Assembly: GCF_016827675.1 (NCBI RefSeq)
Contig: NZ_JAERJA010000004.1
Span: 1-64,000 of the forward strand
DNA length: 64,000 nt
Origin: Nocardioides limicola
GTDB taxonomy: Bacteria; Actinomycetota; Actinomycetes; Propionibacteriales; Nocardioidaceae
Direction: 5' to 3'
In this document: piece by piece, positions 42,203-50,887 of the stretch
How positions within the stretch are numbered: the first letter of the stretch is position 1
How the letters are laid out: each line of letters opens with the position of its first letter
Program-made: the position numbers and the translations under genes
The notes under the pieces: generated by a model
What the model saw: the letters and a program-made list of their open reading frames with translations, nothing else
What the model was told of the DNA's origin: nothing
Databases searched by the model: none

Positions 42203-43309
42203 ATGGCCACCGCCCTGCTCCGTCGATTCGCCGAACTCGCGGCTACCCCGCTGGTTCCCGACGACTACCTGGACCTCTTCAACCCGTTGCGCCCCGGCGC
42301 AGAGCTGCGCGGCCGGATCGTCTCAGTGCACCCCGAGACCGCCGACGCAGCCACCCTGGTGATCAAGCCCGGCGCCGACTGGGCCGGCCACGTCCCCGGT
42401 CAGTACGTGCGGATCGGTGTCGACGTCGACGGCGTCCGCCAGTGGCGCGCCTACTCGCTCACCCACGGCCCCCGCCGTGACGGACACATCTCGATCACCG
42501 TCAAGGCCGTGGCCGACGGCACGGTCAGCCCCTACCTGGTGCACCGGTCCCGCCCCGGCACCCTGGTCCACCTGGAGCAGGCCACCGGCGACTTCGTGCT
42601 GCCCGACCTCGACGTGGACCCGCCGAAGTTCCTCTTCGTCACCGCCGGCTCCGGGGTCACCCCGGTGGTCGGCATGCTGCGCAACCTCTTCCCGGTCACC
42701 GAGTCCGGTGTCATCGACCCGAAGTCGCGCAGCGCGGCGACCAACGCCGCCGGCCTGGACATCACCGTCGTGCACGTGGCGCCGTCCGAGCCCGACTCGA
42801 TCTTCGGGGCCGACCTGGTGGCGCTGCACGCCGCCGGGGCGATCAACCTGGTCGCTCGGTACGACGACACCCACGGTGTCCTGGACATCAACCGGCTCGT
42901 CGACCTGGTGCCCGACCTGCACGAGCGGATCACCTACGCCTGCGGCCCGGGTGGGCTGCTGGATGCGCTGGCCGCGCACCATGAGGCGCTGGGTCTGCCG
43001 CTGCACGTCGAGCAGTTCAAGATCAGCACCGTGGAGCCCGGGGCCGGCGGCAGCGTCGCCTTCAACTCCGGTGTCGAGGTGATCGCCGATGGCGCCACCC
43101 CGATCCTCACCGCCGCCGAGTCCGCCGGCGTACTGATGCCCAGTGGCTGCCGGATGGGCATCTGCTTCGGCTGCGTGCTGCCGATGACCGACGGCGCCGT
43201 CCGGGACCTGCGCAACGGCGCGATCACCACCGCCGACGCCATGTCCGGGCCCGTCAAGATCCAGACCTGCATCTCCGCTGCGGCCGGACCCTGCCGCCTC
43301 GACCACTAG
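42203..43309 (+). CDS. Ferredoxin reductase with C-terminal 2Fe-2S ferredoxin domain
   Basis: 368 residues. Electron supply for the adjacent desaturase. FAD-binding beta-barrel with GQYVRIGVDVDGVRQWRAYS (RxYS), NAD(P)-binding domain with FLFVTAGSGVTPVVGMLRNL and ITYACGPGGLLDAL, then a plant-type ferredoxin domain with LMPSGCRMGICFGCVLP (C-x4-C-x2-C) and the fourth ligand in IQTCISAAAGPC. The same reductase-desaturase pairing is known for mycobacterial DesA3/Rv3230c. Reads into the desaturase 62 bases downstream. Confidence 0.88.
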   Translation: MATALLRRFAELAATPLVPDDYLDLFNPLRPGAELRGRIVSVHPETADAATLVIKPGADWAGHVPGQYVRIGVDVDGVRQWRAYSLTHGPRRDGHISITVKAVADGTVSPYLVHRSRPGTLVHLEQATGDFVLPDLDVDPPKFLFVTAGSGVTPVVGMLRNLFPVTESGVIDPKSRSAATNAAGLDITVVHVAPSEPDSIFGADLVALHAAGAINLVARYDDTHGVLDINRLVDLVPDLHERITYACGPGGLLDALAAHHEALGLPLHVEQFKISTVEPGAGGSVAFNSGVEVIADGATPILTAAESAGVLMPSGCRMGICFGCVLPMTDGAVRDLRNGAITTADAMSGPVKIQTCISAAAGPCRLDH

Positions 43310-43327
43310 TCCGCTGTTGAGCCCGCC

Positions 43328-43342
43328 GAGATCAGGGATCTC
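43328..43342. promoter_or_regulatory. Small hairpin GAGATC-AGG-GATCTC in the desaturase leader
   Basis: A perfect 6+3+6 inverted repeat in the 61-base gap between the reductase stop and the desaturase start, upstream of the strong GGAGGAAATC ribosome site. Could modulate mRNA stability or the ratio of the two proteins; no T-run, so not a classic terminator. Confidence 0.35.
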
Positions 43343-43370
43343 AACGAAGCTCGACCACCGGGAGGAAATC

Positions 43371-44615
43371 ATGACCACCATCACCAAGAAGCCCGACAAC
43401 CCGATCGCGCACCTCACCCCCGAGGACATCGAGCAGATCGGCATCGAACTCGACGCGATCCGCCAGTCCGTGCTCGACACTCGCGGCGAGCGCGACGCGG
43501 CGTACATCCGCAAGCTCATCGACGTCCAGCGCAAGCTCGAGTTGGGCAGCCGCGCAGTGCTGCTGGCCAGCATCTTCCCGCCGGCCTGGATCGTCGGCAC
43601 CGCCGGCCTGTCGGTCGCCAAGATCCTCGAGAACATGGAGATCGGCCACAACATCCTGCACGGCCAGTGGGACTGGATGCGCGACCCGAAGATCCACTCC
43701 ACCACCTGGGAGTGGGACATGGCCACGCCGGCGTCCGCGTGGAAGCACAGCCACAACGAGCTGCACCACACCTACACCAACGTGGTCGGCAAGGACAACG
43801 ACCTCGGCTACGGCATCATGCGCGTCGATGAGGACCAGCGCTGGCACCCGTTCTTCCTCGCCCAGCCGTTGTGGAACGCGGTCAACGCCTGCTTCTTCGA
43901 GTACGGCATCGCCGCCTACGACCTCGAGCTCGGCAAGAACCTGAAGATCCCCAAGGAGAAGCGCAGCGAGGAGTTCAAGGCCGCCGCCGCGGCGGTGCGC
44001 ACCAAGATCCGCAAGCAGGCGACCAAGGACTACCTGGTGCACCCGCTGATGTCGCTGCCGACCGGCTCGTTCGTCACCACCCTGGCCGCGAACTTCGTCG
44101 CCAACGTGGTCCGCAACGTCTGGTCACACTCGATCATCATGTGCGGCCACTTCCCCGAGGGCGTGGAGACCTTCGAGCGGAAGTCGATCGAGGGCGAGAC
44201 CCGCGGCGAGTGGTACGTGCGCCAGATGCTCGGCTCGGCGAACATCTCCGGCGGCAAGGCGCTGCACCTGATGAGCGGCAACCTGTCCCACCAGATCGAG
44301 CACCACCTGTTCCCCGACCTGCCGTCGAACCGGTACGCCGAGGTGGCGCCGCAGGTCCAGGCGCTGTTCGAGAAGTACGGGCTGAACTACGTCACCGGCA
44401 GCTTCCCCAAGCAGGTGTACTCGGCCTGGCACAAGGTGGTTCGGCTGTCGCTGCCGAACGGTTGGCTGGCGACCACCACCCCGAAGAACGCCCCCATGCA
44501 GCTGGCGAAGCTCTACAAGATGACCACCGGCGGTCGCAAGGTACGCCGGGCGCTGCAGGCCCGTCTCGAGCGGGACGCTCGGATGGCCAAGGATCGGATG
44601 GCGAAGGCCGCCTGA
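43371..44615 (+). CDS. Membrane fatty acid desaturase (DesA3-like)
   Basis: 414 residues, ATG after GGAGGAAATC. Di-iron, membrane-bound acyl desaturase. Three His boxes are visible: GHNILHGQWDW (HxxxH), KHSHNELHHTYTN (HxxHH) and LSHQIEHHLFPDLPSNRY (HxxHH). Membrane segments include SRAVLLASIFPPAWIVG. Long soluble N-terminus (MTTITKKPDNPIAHLTPED) as in actinobacterial stearoyl-CoA desaturases. Works with the preceding reductase; probable control by the divergent PucR-type gene. Confidence 0.88.
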   Translation: MTTITKKPDNPIAHLTPEDIEQIGIELDAIRQSVLDTRGERDAAYIRKLIDVQRKLELGSRAVLLASIFPPAWIVGTAGLSVAKILENMEIGHNILHGQWDWMRDPKIHSTTWEWDMATPASAWKHSHNELHHTYTNVVGKDNDLGYGIMRVDEDQRWHPFFLAQPLWNAVNACFFEYGIAAYDLELGKNLKIPKEKRSEEFKAAAAAVRTKIRKQATKDYLVHPLMSLPTGSFVTTLAANFVANVVRNVWSHSIIMCGHFPEGVETFERKSIEGETRGEWYVRQMLGSANISGGKALHLMSGNLSHQIEHHLFPDLPSNRYAEVAPQVQALFEKYGLNYVTGSFPKQVYSAWHKVVRLSLPNGWLATTTPKNAPMQLAKLYKMTTGGRKVRRALQARLERDARMAKDRMAKAA

Positions 44616-44647
44616 GCGTCACCAGGTGACCCGGTGCCGGCGCCCGC

Positions 44648-46579
44648 TCAGCGGTAGCGCCGGCGTACCGTCTCGTGCTCGCTGGGACCGGGAGTCCAGT
44701 GGGCGATCCACGGCCCGGTGCCCTCGGACTGGTCGAGGACACCGGCCTCCAGCCAGGTGAGGTCGCCGTCGAGCACCCGTCCGGCGAGGTCGCGATCGAT
44801 GTCGTCGGTGTTGGTCCACAACCGCTCGAAGAGGTGCTCGGTCCGCAGCCGGGCCTGGTCGCAGAAGGCGTCGGCCAGGGCCACTGCCTCGGCGCCCTGC
44901 GCGGGGTCCCGTTCCTGGATCATCGCGGCCCGCGAGCAGGAGGCCGACATGGCGAACAGTTCCGCGCCGATGTCGACGATCCGGCCCAGGAACCCCTGCC
45001 GGTGCTCCAGCCCTGCCTGCCAGCGGGTCATCCCGTAGAACGTCTGACGGGCCAGCTTCCGTGAGGACCGCTCCACGAACCGGAGGTGCCGCGCCAGCGG
45101 CCCGAACTCGCCGTACGACGTGGGCACGGTGCCCTTGCCGGCAGCCAACTGGGGCAGCCACTTGGCGTAGAAGCCGCTGGCATGCCCGGCCGCCTTCACC
45201 TTGCTGCGCAGGTCGGCGTCGGCGACAGCCAGGTCGCCGGCCGCGGCCAGGTGCGCGTCGACGGCCTCGCGGGCGATCAGCAGGTGCATGATCTCGGTGG
45301 ATCCCTCGAAGATCCGGTTGATCCTCAGGTCGCGGAGGATCTGTTCGGCGGGGACGGCGCGTTCGCCGCGGGCGGCGAGGGAGTCGGCGGTCTCATAGCC
45401 GCGTCCGCCGCGGATCTGCACCAGTTCGTCGACGACCCGCCAGCCCATCTCGCTGGCCCACAGCTTGGCCAGCGCGGCCTCGATCCGGATGTCCTTGGAC
45501 CCGGCATCGGCCAACTCGGTGGAGAGCTCCAGGACCGCCTCCAGGGCGAAGGTGGTGGCGGCGATGAAGGAGATCTTCTCCGCGACCGCGCCGTGCCTGC
45601 CGACCGGGCGGCCCCACTGCACCCGTTCGCCGGCCCACTCGCGGGCGATCTTCAGCGACCACTTGCCGGCCGCCGCGCACAGCGCCGGGATGGAGAGGCG
45701 GCCGGTGTTCAGGGTGGTCAGCGCGATCTTGAGCCCCTCGCCCTCGCGGCCCAACCGGTTCTCGACCGGCACCTGGACCTGGTGGAACCGAGTGACTCCG
45801 TTCTCCAGGCCACGCAGGCCCATGAAGGCGTTGCGCTTCTCAACGGTGACGCCCTCGGAGTCGGTGTCCACCACGAACGCGGTGATCCCGCCGCGGCCAC
45901 CGGCATGCTCGGGCACCCGGGCCATCACCACCACCAGTTCGGCGATGACGCCGTTGGTGGTCCAGAGTTTCACCCCGTCCAGGAGGTAGCCCGAGCCGTC
46001 CTCGGTGGGTGTGGCCGTGGAGGTCATCCGGGCCGGGTCGGAGCCGACGTCGGGCTCGGTGAGGAGGAACGCGGTTATGGCGCCGGCGGCGCAGGGAGGC
46101 AGGAACTTCGCCTTCTGGGCGTCGGTGCCGAACATCTTGACCGGCTCGGGTACGCCGATCGACTGGTGCGCGGAGATCAGCGCACCCAGGCTCGGGTGCA
46201 CCGACCCGATCAGCATCAACGCCCTGCCGTAGTAGGTGGTGCTGAGCCCGAGCCCGCCGTACTCCTGGGGGATCTTCATCCCGAAGGCGCCGATCTCGGC
46301 CAGGGCAGCGATCGCGTCATTGGGGATCTGGTCGTCGCGCTCGATCCGCCGACCGTCGATCGACTCGCAGACCGCCCGCAACCGGGTGAGGTACTTCTCG
46401 CCGCGCTCGAGATCATCGGCGGAACCCTGCGGGTGCGGATGGATCAGCGCCAGGTCGAAGCGCCCCAGATAGAGCCCCTTGGCGAAACTGGGTCTGACCC
46501 ACTCGGCCTCGCGGGCGGCCTCGGCCAGCTCACGCGCCTCGGTCTCGGTCGCTTCGATGCGGACGCCTGTGTCGCTCAT
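44648..46579 (-). CDS. Acyl-CoA dehydrogenase (large, C-terminally extended FadE type)
   Basis: 643 residues, much longer than the ~380 of the basic family: the core (about 90-450) has FLLTEPDVGSDPARM, GYLLDGVKLWTTNG, RVQWGRPVGRHGAVAEKI and the catalytic-Glu/FAD region GGRGYETADSLAARG then NRIFEGSTEIMHLLIARE. A ~180-residue C-terminal extension (from ADLRSKVKAAGHASG) is typical of the VLCAD/ACAD9-like group. Oxidises an acyl-CoA to the 2-enoyl-CoA. Promoter region contains ACTGATCAGT and CAGTAG/CTACTG palindromes. Confidence 0.85.
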   Translation of the reverse strand: MSDTGVRIEATETEARELAEAAREAEWVRPSFAKGLYLGRFDLALIHPHPQGSADDLERGEKYLTRLRAVCESIDGRRIERDDQIPNDAIAALAEIGAFGMKIPQEYGGLGLSTTYYGRALMLIGSVHPSLGALISAHQSIGVPEPVKMFGTDAQKAKFLPPCAAGAITAFLLTEPDVGSDPARMTSTATPTEDGSGYLLDGVKLWTTNGVIAELVVVMARVPEHAGGRGGITAFVVDTDSEGVTVEKRNAFMGLRGLENGVTRFHQVQVPVENRLGREGEGLKIALTTLNTGRLSIPALCAAAGKWSLKIAREWAGERVQWGRPVGRHGAVAEKISFIAATTFALEAVLELSTELADAGSKDIRIEAALAKLWASEMGWRVVDELVQIRGGRGYETADSLAARGERAVPAEQILRDLRINRIFEGSTEIMHLLIAREAVDAHLAAAGDLAVADADLRSKVKAAGHASGFYAKWLPQLAAGKGTVPTSYGEFGPLARHLRFVERSSRKLARQTFYGMTRWQAGLEHRQGFLGRIVDIGAELFAMSASCSRAAMIQERDPAQGAEAVALADAFCDQARLRTEHLFERLWTNTDDIDRDLAGRVLDGDLTWLEAGVLDQSEGTGPWIAHWTPGPSEHETVRRRYR

Positions 46580-46592
46580 CGCCAGTGCCTCT

Positions 46593-46613
46593 CAGTAGAC
46601 CCTACTGATCAGT
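46593..46613. promoter_or_regulatory. Overlapping palindromes CAGTAG-ACC-CTACTG and ACTGATCAGT
   Basis: 46593-46607 is a perfect 6+3+6 inverted repeat and 46604-46613 a perfect 10-bp palindrome, both just upstream of the acyl-CoA dehydrogenase start (46579). TACTGATCAGT matches the TACTGNNCAGTA pattern found before the crotonase gene at 47132, suggesting one TetR-type regulator for both. Confidence 0.55.
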
Positions 46614-46696
46614 CATACTCCGAAGCGGTGCACAACGGAAGGGCTGGCGGGGTTGACTCCTTGGCAGGTGAGCAGGCGGGCAGGCAGCGGCGACGC

Positions 46697-47068
46697 TCAG
46701 TTGCAGTCGATGGTGCCGTCGGGGTAGACCAGTCGCAGGGTGGTCCCCGACTCGGCCAGATCACCCGCACCCTTGGCGACGATGCAGTGCATCACCGACT
46801 CGGAGTTGCTGCCGGTCATGGTCAGCTCCAGGACTCCGTCGGCGTAGGTGTACGCCGTGGCCGCCTCCAGTGCATAGACCAGACCCTCGCCGAGTGCATT
46901 GGCCAGGCCCTCCTCGCCGAGGACCTCGTTGAACTGGTCGAGGCCGGGGTCGGTGTCGTCGGTCGACCCGGAGACCGGCGCGGGCGCGGGCGCGGGGTCG
47001 ACCGGATCGTCGGATCCGCAGGCGGTGAGCAGCAGCAGCGGCAGTACGCCGAGAAGGGCACGCTTCAT
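46697..47068 (-). CDS. Small lipoprotein
   Basis: 123 residues from ATG 47068 (ATG 47077 is an in-frame alternative). Lipoprotein signal MKRALLGVLPLLLLTAC-G, a short Pro/Ala spacer, then an acidic helical stretch (LDQFNEVLGEEGLANALGE) and a strand-rich end with two Cys (VMHCIVAKGAGD; YPDGTIDCN) that may form a disulfide. No family recognised. Divergent from the crotonase gene. Confidence 0.6.
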   Translation of the reverse strand: MKRALLGVLPLLLLTACGSDDPVDPAPAPAPVSGSTDDTDPGLDQFNEVLGEEGLANALGEGLVYALEAATAYTYADGVLELTMTGSNSESVMHCIVAKGAGDLAESGTTLRLVYPDGTIDCN

Positions 47069-47131
47069 GCGCCCCATGGTGGTGGCCAGGGCCATGGCCG
47101 TGCACTGAGCACTTCGTACCTAGCCGATTAC

Positions 47132-47143
47132 TACTGGGCAGTA
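47132..47143. promoter_or_regulatory. Palindrome TACTG-GG-CAGTA
   Basis: Perfect 5+2+5 inverted repeat in the divergent promoter of the crotonase gene (start 47188) and the small lipoprotein gene (start 47068). Same pattern as the site before the acyl-CoA dehydrogenase gene at 46603. Typical dimensions of a TetR operator of fatty-acid catabolism genes; binder unknown. Confidence 0.55.
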
Positions 47144-47187
47144 ACGTCGATGCGGCACCCCAGGGGATCCCGCCCTACTCTTGTCCC

Positions 47188-47985
47188 ATGACCCGACTCG
47201 TCACCTGCGTCATCGAGGACAAGATCGCCCACGTCCGGCTCACTCGGCCGGACAAGTTCAACGCGCTGACCCTGCAGACGCTGGACGAGCTGATCGCCAC
47301 CGCGCGGATGCTGCGCGGCGACAAGTCGCTGCGCGCGGTCGTCATCTCCGGCGAGGGCGACTCCTTCTGTGCCGGCCTCGACTTCGCCACCGTGCTGAAG
47401 AACCCCCGCGGTGTCCTGCGCGCCTTCATCCCGAACCCGCTTCGCGGCACCAACGCCTTCCAGGAGGCCTGCTGGGCGTGGCGCCGGGTGCCGGTGCCGG
47501 TGATCGCCGCGGTGCACGGACACTGCCTCGGCGGCGGCCTGCAGATCGCGCTGGCTGCGGACTTCCGGGTGGCCACCCCCGACTCGACCTGGTCGGTGCT
47601 GGAGGGCAAGTGGGGCCTGATCCCGGACATGAGCGGAGTGCGCAGCCTCTCCGAACTGGTCGGCGTGGACACCGCCAAGCGGCTCACCATGACCGCCGAG
47701 ATGCTGTCCGGCAAGGAGGCCGCCGACCTGGGCCTGGTCACCTGGCTCGACTCCGACCCGGTGGCGGCCGCTCAGCGGTTCGCCGAGGAGTTGGCCACCA
47801 AGTCTCCCGACGCGCTCGCTGCCGCGAAGCGACTCTTCGACGGCGCCCGGACCTCCAGTGCCCGGCGTACCTTCTCCCGGGAGCGGGTGGAGCAGCTGTA
47901 CCTGCTGTTCATCCGCAACACCAAGGTCGCGCGCGAGGCTGCCTTCGCCAAGATCGCCCCGGAGTTCGGCCCCCGCTCCCGCTGA
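47188..47985 (+). CDS. Enoyl-CoA hydratase/isomerase family (crotonase)
   Basis: 265 residues. Crotonase fold with oxyanion-hole segments SGEGDSFCAGLDFATVL and IAAVHGHCLGGGLQIALAAD. The position of the usual first catalytic Glu is Gly/Leu-containing (CLGGGLQIAL) and the second region reads EGKWGLIPDMSGVRSLSELV, with Asp (PDM) in the isomerase-like position, so an isomerase or hydratase with one carboxylate is likely. Often annotated as crotonase/enoyl-CoA hydratase family in Nocardioides and mycobacteria. Substrate unknown. Confidence 0.78.
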   Translation: MTRLVTCVIEDKIAHVRLTRPDKFNALTLQTLDELIATARMLRGDKSLRAVVISGEGDSFCAGLDFATVLKNPRGVLRAFIPNPLRGTNAFQEACWAWRRVPVPVIAAVHGHCLGGGLQIALAADFRVATPDSTWSVLEGKWGLIPDMSGVRSLSELVGVDTAKRLTMTAEMLSGKEAADLGLVTWLDSDPVAAAQRFAEELATKSPDALAAAKRLFDGARTSSARRTFSRERVEQLYLLFIRNTKVAREAAFAKIAPEFGPRSR

Positions 47986-47989
47986 CCCC

Positions 47990-48976
47990 TCAGCCGCGGA
48001 CGGCCGGCATCACCGTCTCGCAGATCAGCCGCAGCGACGTCCAGGAGGGTTCGGTGGGCAGGCCGCCGCAGGCCGGATGTGAGGCGACCAGGGAGATCTC
48101 GCCGGTCTCGATCCGGGCGATCAGCTCGTCCGGAGTCAGTACGACGTACACGCCGGCGGCCCGCATCTCCTCGACGGTCGTGGACTCGTCGGAGACATGG
48201 TGCACCGCTCCCTCGGCGCGCCAGGCCTGATAGCCCTGGGCGTCGGCCAGCAGGTGCTGGCCCCATCGTTCCCAGAACTCGTCGGGGGCCGCGGCGCAGA
48301 AGACGTTCGCCGGTCCGGCGGGTGGCTGCATGACGATGCCGGGCTCCCGTCCGTGTGACCGGCAGGCCTCTCGGTAGGCCTCGGCCAGGGCGGCGTCGGC
48401 GTTCTGGGGCTGGAAGTGCAGGCCGAACGCCGCGGCCCGCCGGGCCGCGGCCACCGACCCGCCGCCGTAGAAGAGGAACGGGTGCGGTTGCGAGAACGGG
48501 GTGGGCGTGACCCGCACCGGCACTCCGTCGACGTCGACCTCCTCGCCGCGCCAGGCGGCCAGCAGTACCGCCAGGTTCCGCTCCATCAGTGCACCCCGGT
48601 CGGCCCAGTCCCGGCCGAACATCTGGTACTCCTCGCGGCGGTAGCCCAGCCCGAGGGTGTAGGTCACCCGGCCGCCGGTGAGGTGGTCCAGGATGGCGAT
48701 CTCCTCGGCCAGCCGGACCGGGTCGTGCAGGTTGACCAGCAGTGCGGAGATCGAGATCGGGATCCGGCGGGTCAGGGCGGCGAACGCCGAGGCGACCAGC
48801 AGCGGACTGGGCAGGTAGCCGTCGTCGGAGCCGTGGTGCTCCGAGAGCATCAGCGCGTCCTGGCCGAGCTGGTCGACGTAGGCGGCCTGCTCGAGGGAGC
48901 GGTCGAACAGCTCCTGCCGTTGTTGCGGGTCGGCGCCGGGGGCGCGGAAGTCGTACCGGGTGACGAACATGGCCAT
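47990..48976 (-). CDS. LLM-class flavin-dependent oxidoreductase
   Basis: 328 residues from ATG 48976 (ATG 48970 also possible; the family usually starts just before RYDFRAPG). Bacterial luciferase-like barrel with LGQDALMLSEHHGSDDGYLP, ISISALLVNLHDPVRLAEE, LGLGYRREEYQMFGRDWADR and LFYGGGSVAAARRAAAFG. Uses FMN or F420; substrate unknown. Convergent with the crotonase gene (4-base gap) and divergent from the TetR gene of the CYP51 operon; the intervening KstR-type palindrome may control both. Confidence 0.75.
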   Translation of the reverse strand: MAMFVTRYDFRAPGADPQQRQELFDRSLEQAAYVDQLGQDALMLSEHHGSDDGYLPSPLLVASAFAALTRRIPISISALLVNLHDPVRLAEEIAILDHLTGGRVTYTLGLGYRREEYQMFGRDWADRGALMERNLAVLLAAWRGEEVDVDGVPVRVTPTPFSQPHPFLFYGGGSVAAARRAAAFGLHFQPQNADAALAEAYREACRSHGREPGIVMQPPAGPANVFCAAAPDEFWERWGQHLLADAQGYQAWRAEGAVHHVSDESTTVEEMRAAGVYVVLTPDELIARIETGEISLVASHPACGGLPTEPSWTSLRLICETVMPAVRG

Positions 48977-49031
48977 GGCCAGACTCAACCAGAGAAGTGG
49001 AACGAGTTTCGACATTTCCTTGACGCACGAA

Positions 49032-49045
49032 TGGAACGTGTTCTA
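49032..49045. promoter_or_regulatory. KstR-type operator TGGAACGTGTTCTA
   Basis: Matches the published KstR consensus TnnAACnnGTTnnA (recalled from the steroid-catabolism literature), 10 bases upstream of the TetR start and 56 upstream of the LLM start. A second perfect match lies at 58915-58928. Whether KstR itself or the neighbouring TetR-type protein binds is not known. Confidence 0.65.
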
Positions 49046-49055
49046 ACTTAGACAC

Positions 49056-49646
49056 GTGTCCAACCAATTGTCTGCACTGAGTCAGCTGCCCCGCCGCGGA
49101 GTCAGCGCCCGGCAGGTCGAGACCGTCGAACGGTTGCTCGCCGCCGGCGAGGTCGAGCTCCGCGAGGTCGGGCACGAAGCGATGACGATGCGCACCGTCG
49201 CCAAGCGGGCCGACGTCTCCCCGGCCACCGCCTACACCTACTTCGCCAGCAAGAACCACCTCTTCGCCGAACTCTTCTGGCGAGCCCTGGTCGACAATCC
49301 CGCCCCCGCGGCCGAGGACTCTGCAAGCGTGGTGGCCGGCGTCCAGGCCGTCACCCGGCACCTGTCGAGCTTCCTGGCCGCCCGCCCGGAGATGGCCGCG
49401 GCGGTCACCGGCAGCCTGCTCAGCCACGACCCCGACGTGGAGCGGCTCCGGCTGCGGATCGGCGCCGAGTTCGTGAGCCGGTTCTCCGCCGCGCTGGGAC
49501 CCCTCGCCGACGACGCCGTCGTCGACGCACTCACCCTGGCCTTCTCCGGAGCCCTGCTCCAGGCCGGCATGGGGCTGAGCACCTACGACGACCTCGGCGA
49601 CCGACTCGACGTCGTCGTCGCCACCATCCTGGAGGGCCGGGCATGA
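49056..49646 (+). CDS. TetR-family regulator of the CYP51 operon
   Basis: 196 residues from a GTG. N-terminal HTH: VERLLAAGEVELREVGHEAM followed by MRTVAKRADVSPATAYTYFA and SKNHLFAELFWRAL. C-terminal ligand domain is helical (VTRHLSSFLAARPEMAAAVT). Its stop overlaps the CYP123-like ATG (ATGA), so it heads the operon and probably autoregulates it. Positional counterpart of M. tuberculosis Rv0767c, as I recall it. Confidence 0.85.
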   Translation: MSNQLSALSQLPRRGVSARQVETVERLLAAGEVELREVGHEAMTMRTVAKRADVSPATAYTYFASKNHLFAELFWRALVDNPAPAAEDSASVVAGVQAVTRHLSSFLAARPEMAAAVTGSLLSHDPDVERLRLRIGAEFVSRFSAALGPLADDAVVDALTLAFSGALLQAGMGLSTYDDLGDRLDVVVATILEGRA

Positions 49647-50887
49647 CCACCGCCACCGAGGCGCTGCGCTTCGACCCCTACGACTACGACCTGCACGAGG
49701 ACCCGTACCCGCTCTACCGTCGGCTGCGCGACGAGGCGCCGGTGCACCATGCCGAGACCGACGACCTGTGGGTGATCTCCCGGCACGCCGACGTCTTCGC
49801 GGCGCTGCGCGACGATGTCACCTTCTCCAACCAGATGGGCGTCTCGCTCGACAAGAGCGCCTGGAACCCGCACGCCCACCGGGTGATGTCCTTCCTCGCC
49901 CTCGACGGTGACCGCCAGACCCGGATCCGCAAACTCGTGTCGGCCGCCTTCACCCCCCGCCGGGTCCGGGAGCTGGAGCCGAGCGTGCAGCTGCTCACCG
50001 ACCGGTACCTCGACGCGACCCTGGCCAGGAACGCCGCCGACGGCGAGGCCGACTGGATCGCCGAGCTCGCCGGCAAACTGCCGATGGACGTGATCTCCGA
50101 GATGATGGGCGTCCCCGACGCCGACCGGGACGAGGTACGCCGTCTCGCCGACCTCGTCGTACACCGCGAGGCGGGCCTGCGGGACGTGCCGCCGGCCGGC
50201 ATGGAAGCCGCCCTGGAGCTGATCAGCTACTACGCCGAGATGGTCGCCCAGCGACAACGGCAGCAGACCGACGACCTCACCACCGCGCTGACCCTCGCCG
50301 AGATCGACGGCGACCGGCTCGAGGACCACGAGGTGATCGCGTTCCTCTTCCTGATGGTGGTCGCCGGGAACGAGACCACCACCAAACTGCTCGGCAACTC
50401 GCTCTTCCACCTCGGCGCCCACCCCGAGCAGCGTGCCCGGGTGCTCGCCGCGGCCGACGACCCGGAGCCGCTGGTGGTGCCGTGGATCGAGGAGACGCTG
50501 CGTCACGACACCTCCAGCCAGATGATCGCCCGTTACGTCACCCGTGACGTCGACCTGCGCGGCGTCACCATCCCCGCCGGCGCGAAGGCGCTGCTGCTGC
50601 TCGGGTCCGCCAACCGCGACGAACGAGTCTTCTCCGACCCGACCCGCTTCGACGTCGGGCGCGGCAAGGACGAGCTCAGCCAGATCCTCTCCTTCGGCAC
50701 CGGCCGACACTTCTGCCTCGGCGCCAACCTGGCCCGGCTGGAGGCCCGGGTGGTCCTCAACGGACTGGTCCGCCGGGTCGCCGACTTCACCGTGCACCAC
50801 GACCGCGCGGTGCGGGTGCACTCCACCAGTGTTCGGGGCTTCGCCGAACTGCCGGTCAGCTTCACCCCCCGTCTCGGAGGTGCGTGA
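49643..50887 (+). CDS. Cytochrome P450, CYP123-like
   Basis: 414 residues. Bacterial P450 with I-helix VVAGNETTTKLLGNSL, ExxR region WIEETLRHDTSSQMIAR and heme loop FGTGRHFCLGANLARLE (Cys ligand). The opening DPYDYDLHEDPYPLYRRLRD and the segments AGKLPMDVISEMMGVPDADR and VIAFLFLMVVAGNETT closely recall M. tuberculosis CYP123 (Rv0766c). Substrate unknown. Overlaps the TetR gene before it and the SDR after it (TGATG). Confidence 0.82.
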   Translation: MTTATEALRFDPYDYDLHEDPYPLYRRLRDEAPVHHAETDDLWVISRHADVFAALRDDVTFSNQMGVSLDKSAWNPHAHRVMSFLALDGDRQTRIRKLVSAAFTPRRVRELEPSVQLLTDRYLDATLARNAADGEADWIAELAGKLPMDVISEMMGVPDADRDEVRRLADLVVHREAGLRDVPPAGMEAALELISYYAEMVAQRQRQQTDDLTTALTLAEIDGDRLEDHEVIAFLFLMVVAGNETTTKLLGNSLFHLGAHPEQRARVLAAADDPEPLVVPWIEETLRHDTSSQMIARYVTRDVDLRGVTIPAGAKALLLLGSANRDERVFSDPTRFDVGRGKDELSQILSFGTGRHFCLGANLARLEARVVLNGLVRRVADFTVHHDRAVRVHSTSVRGFAELPVSFTPRLGGA

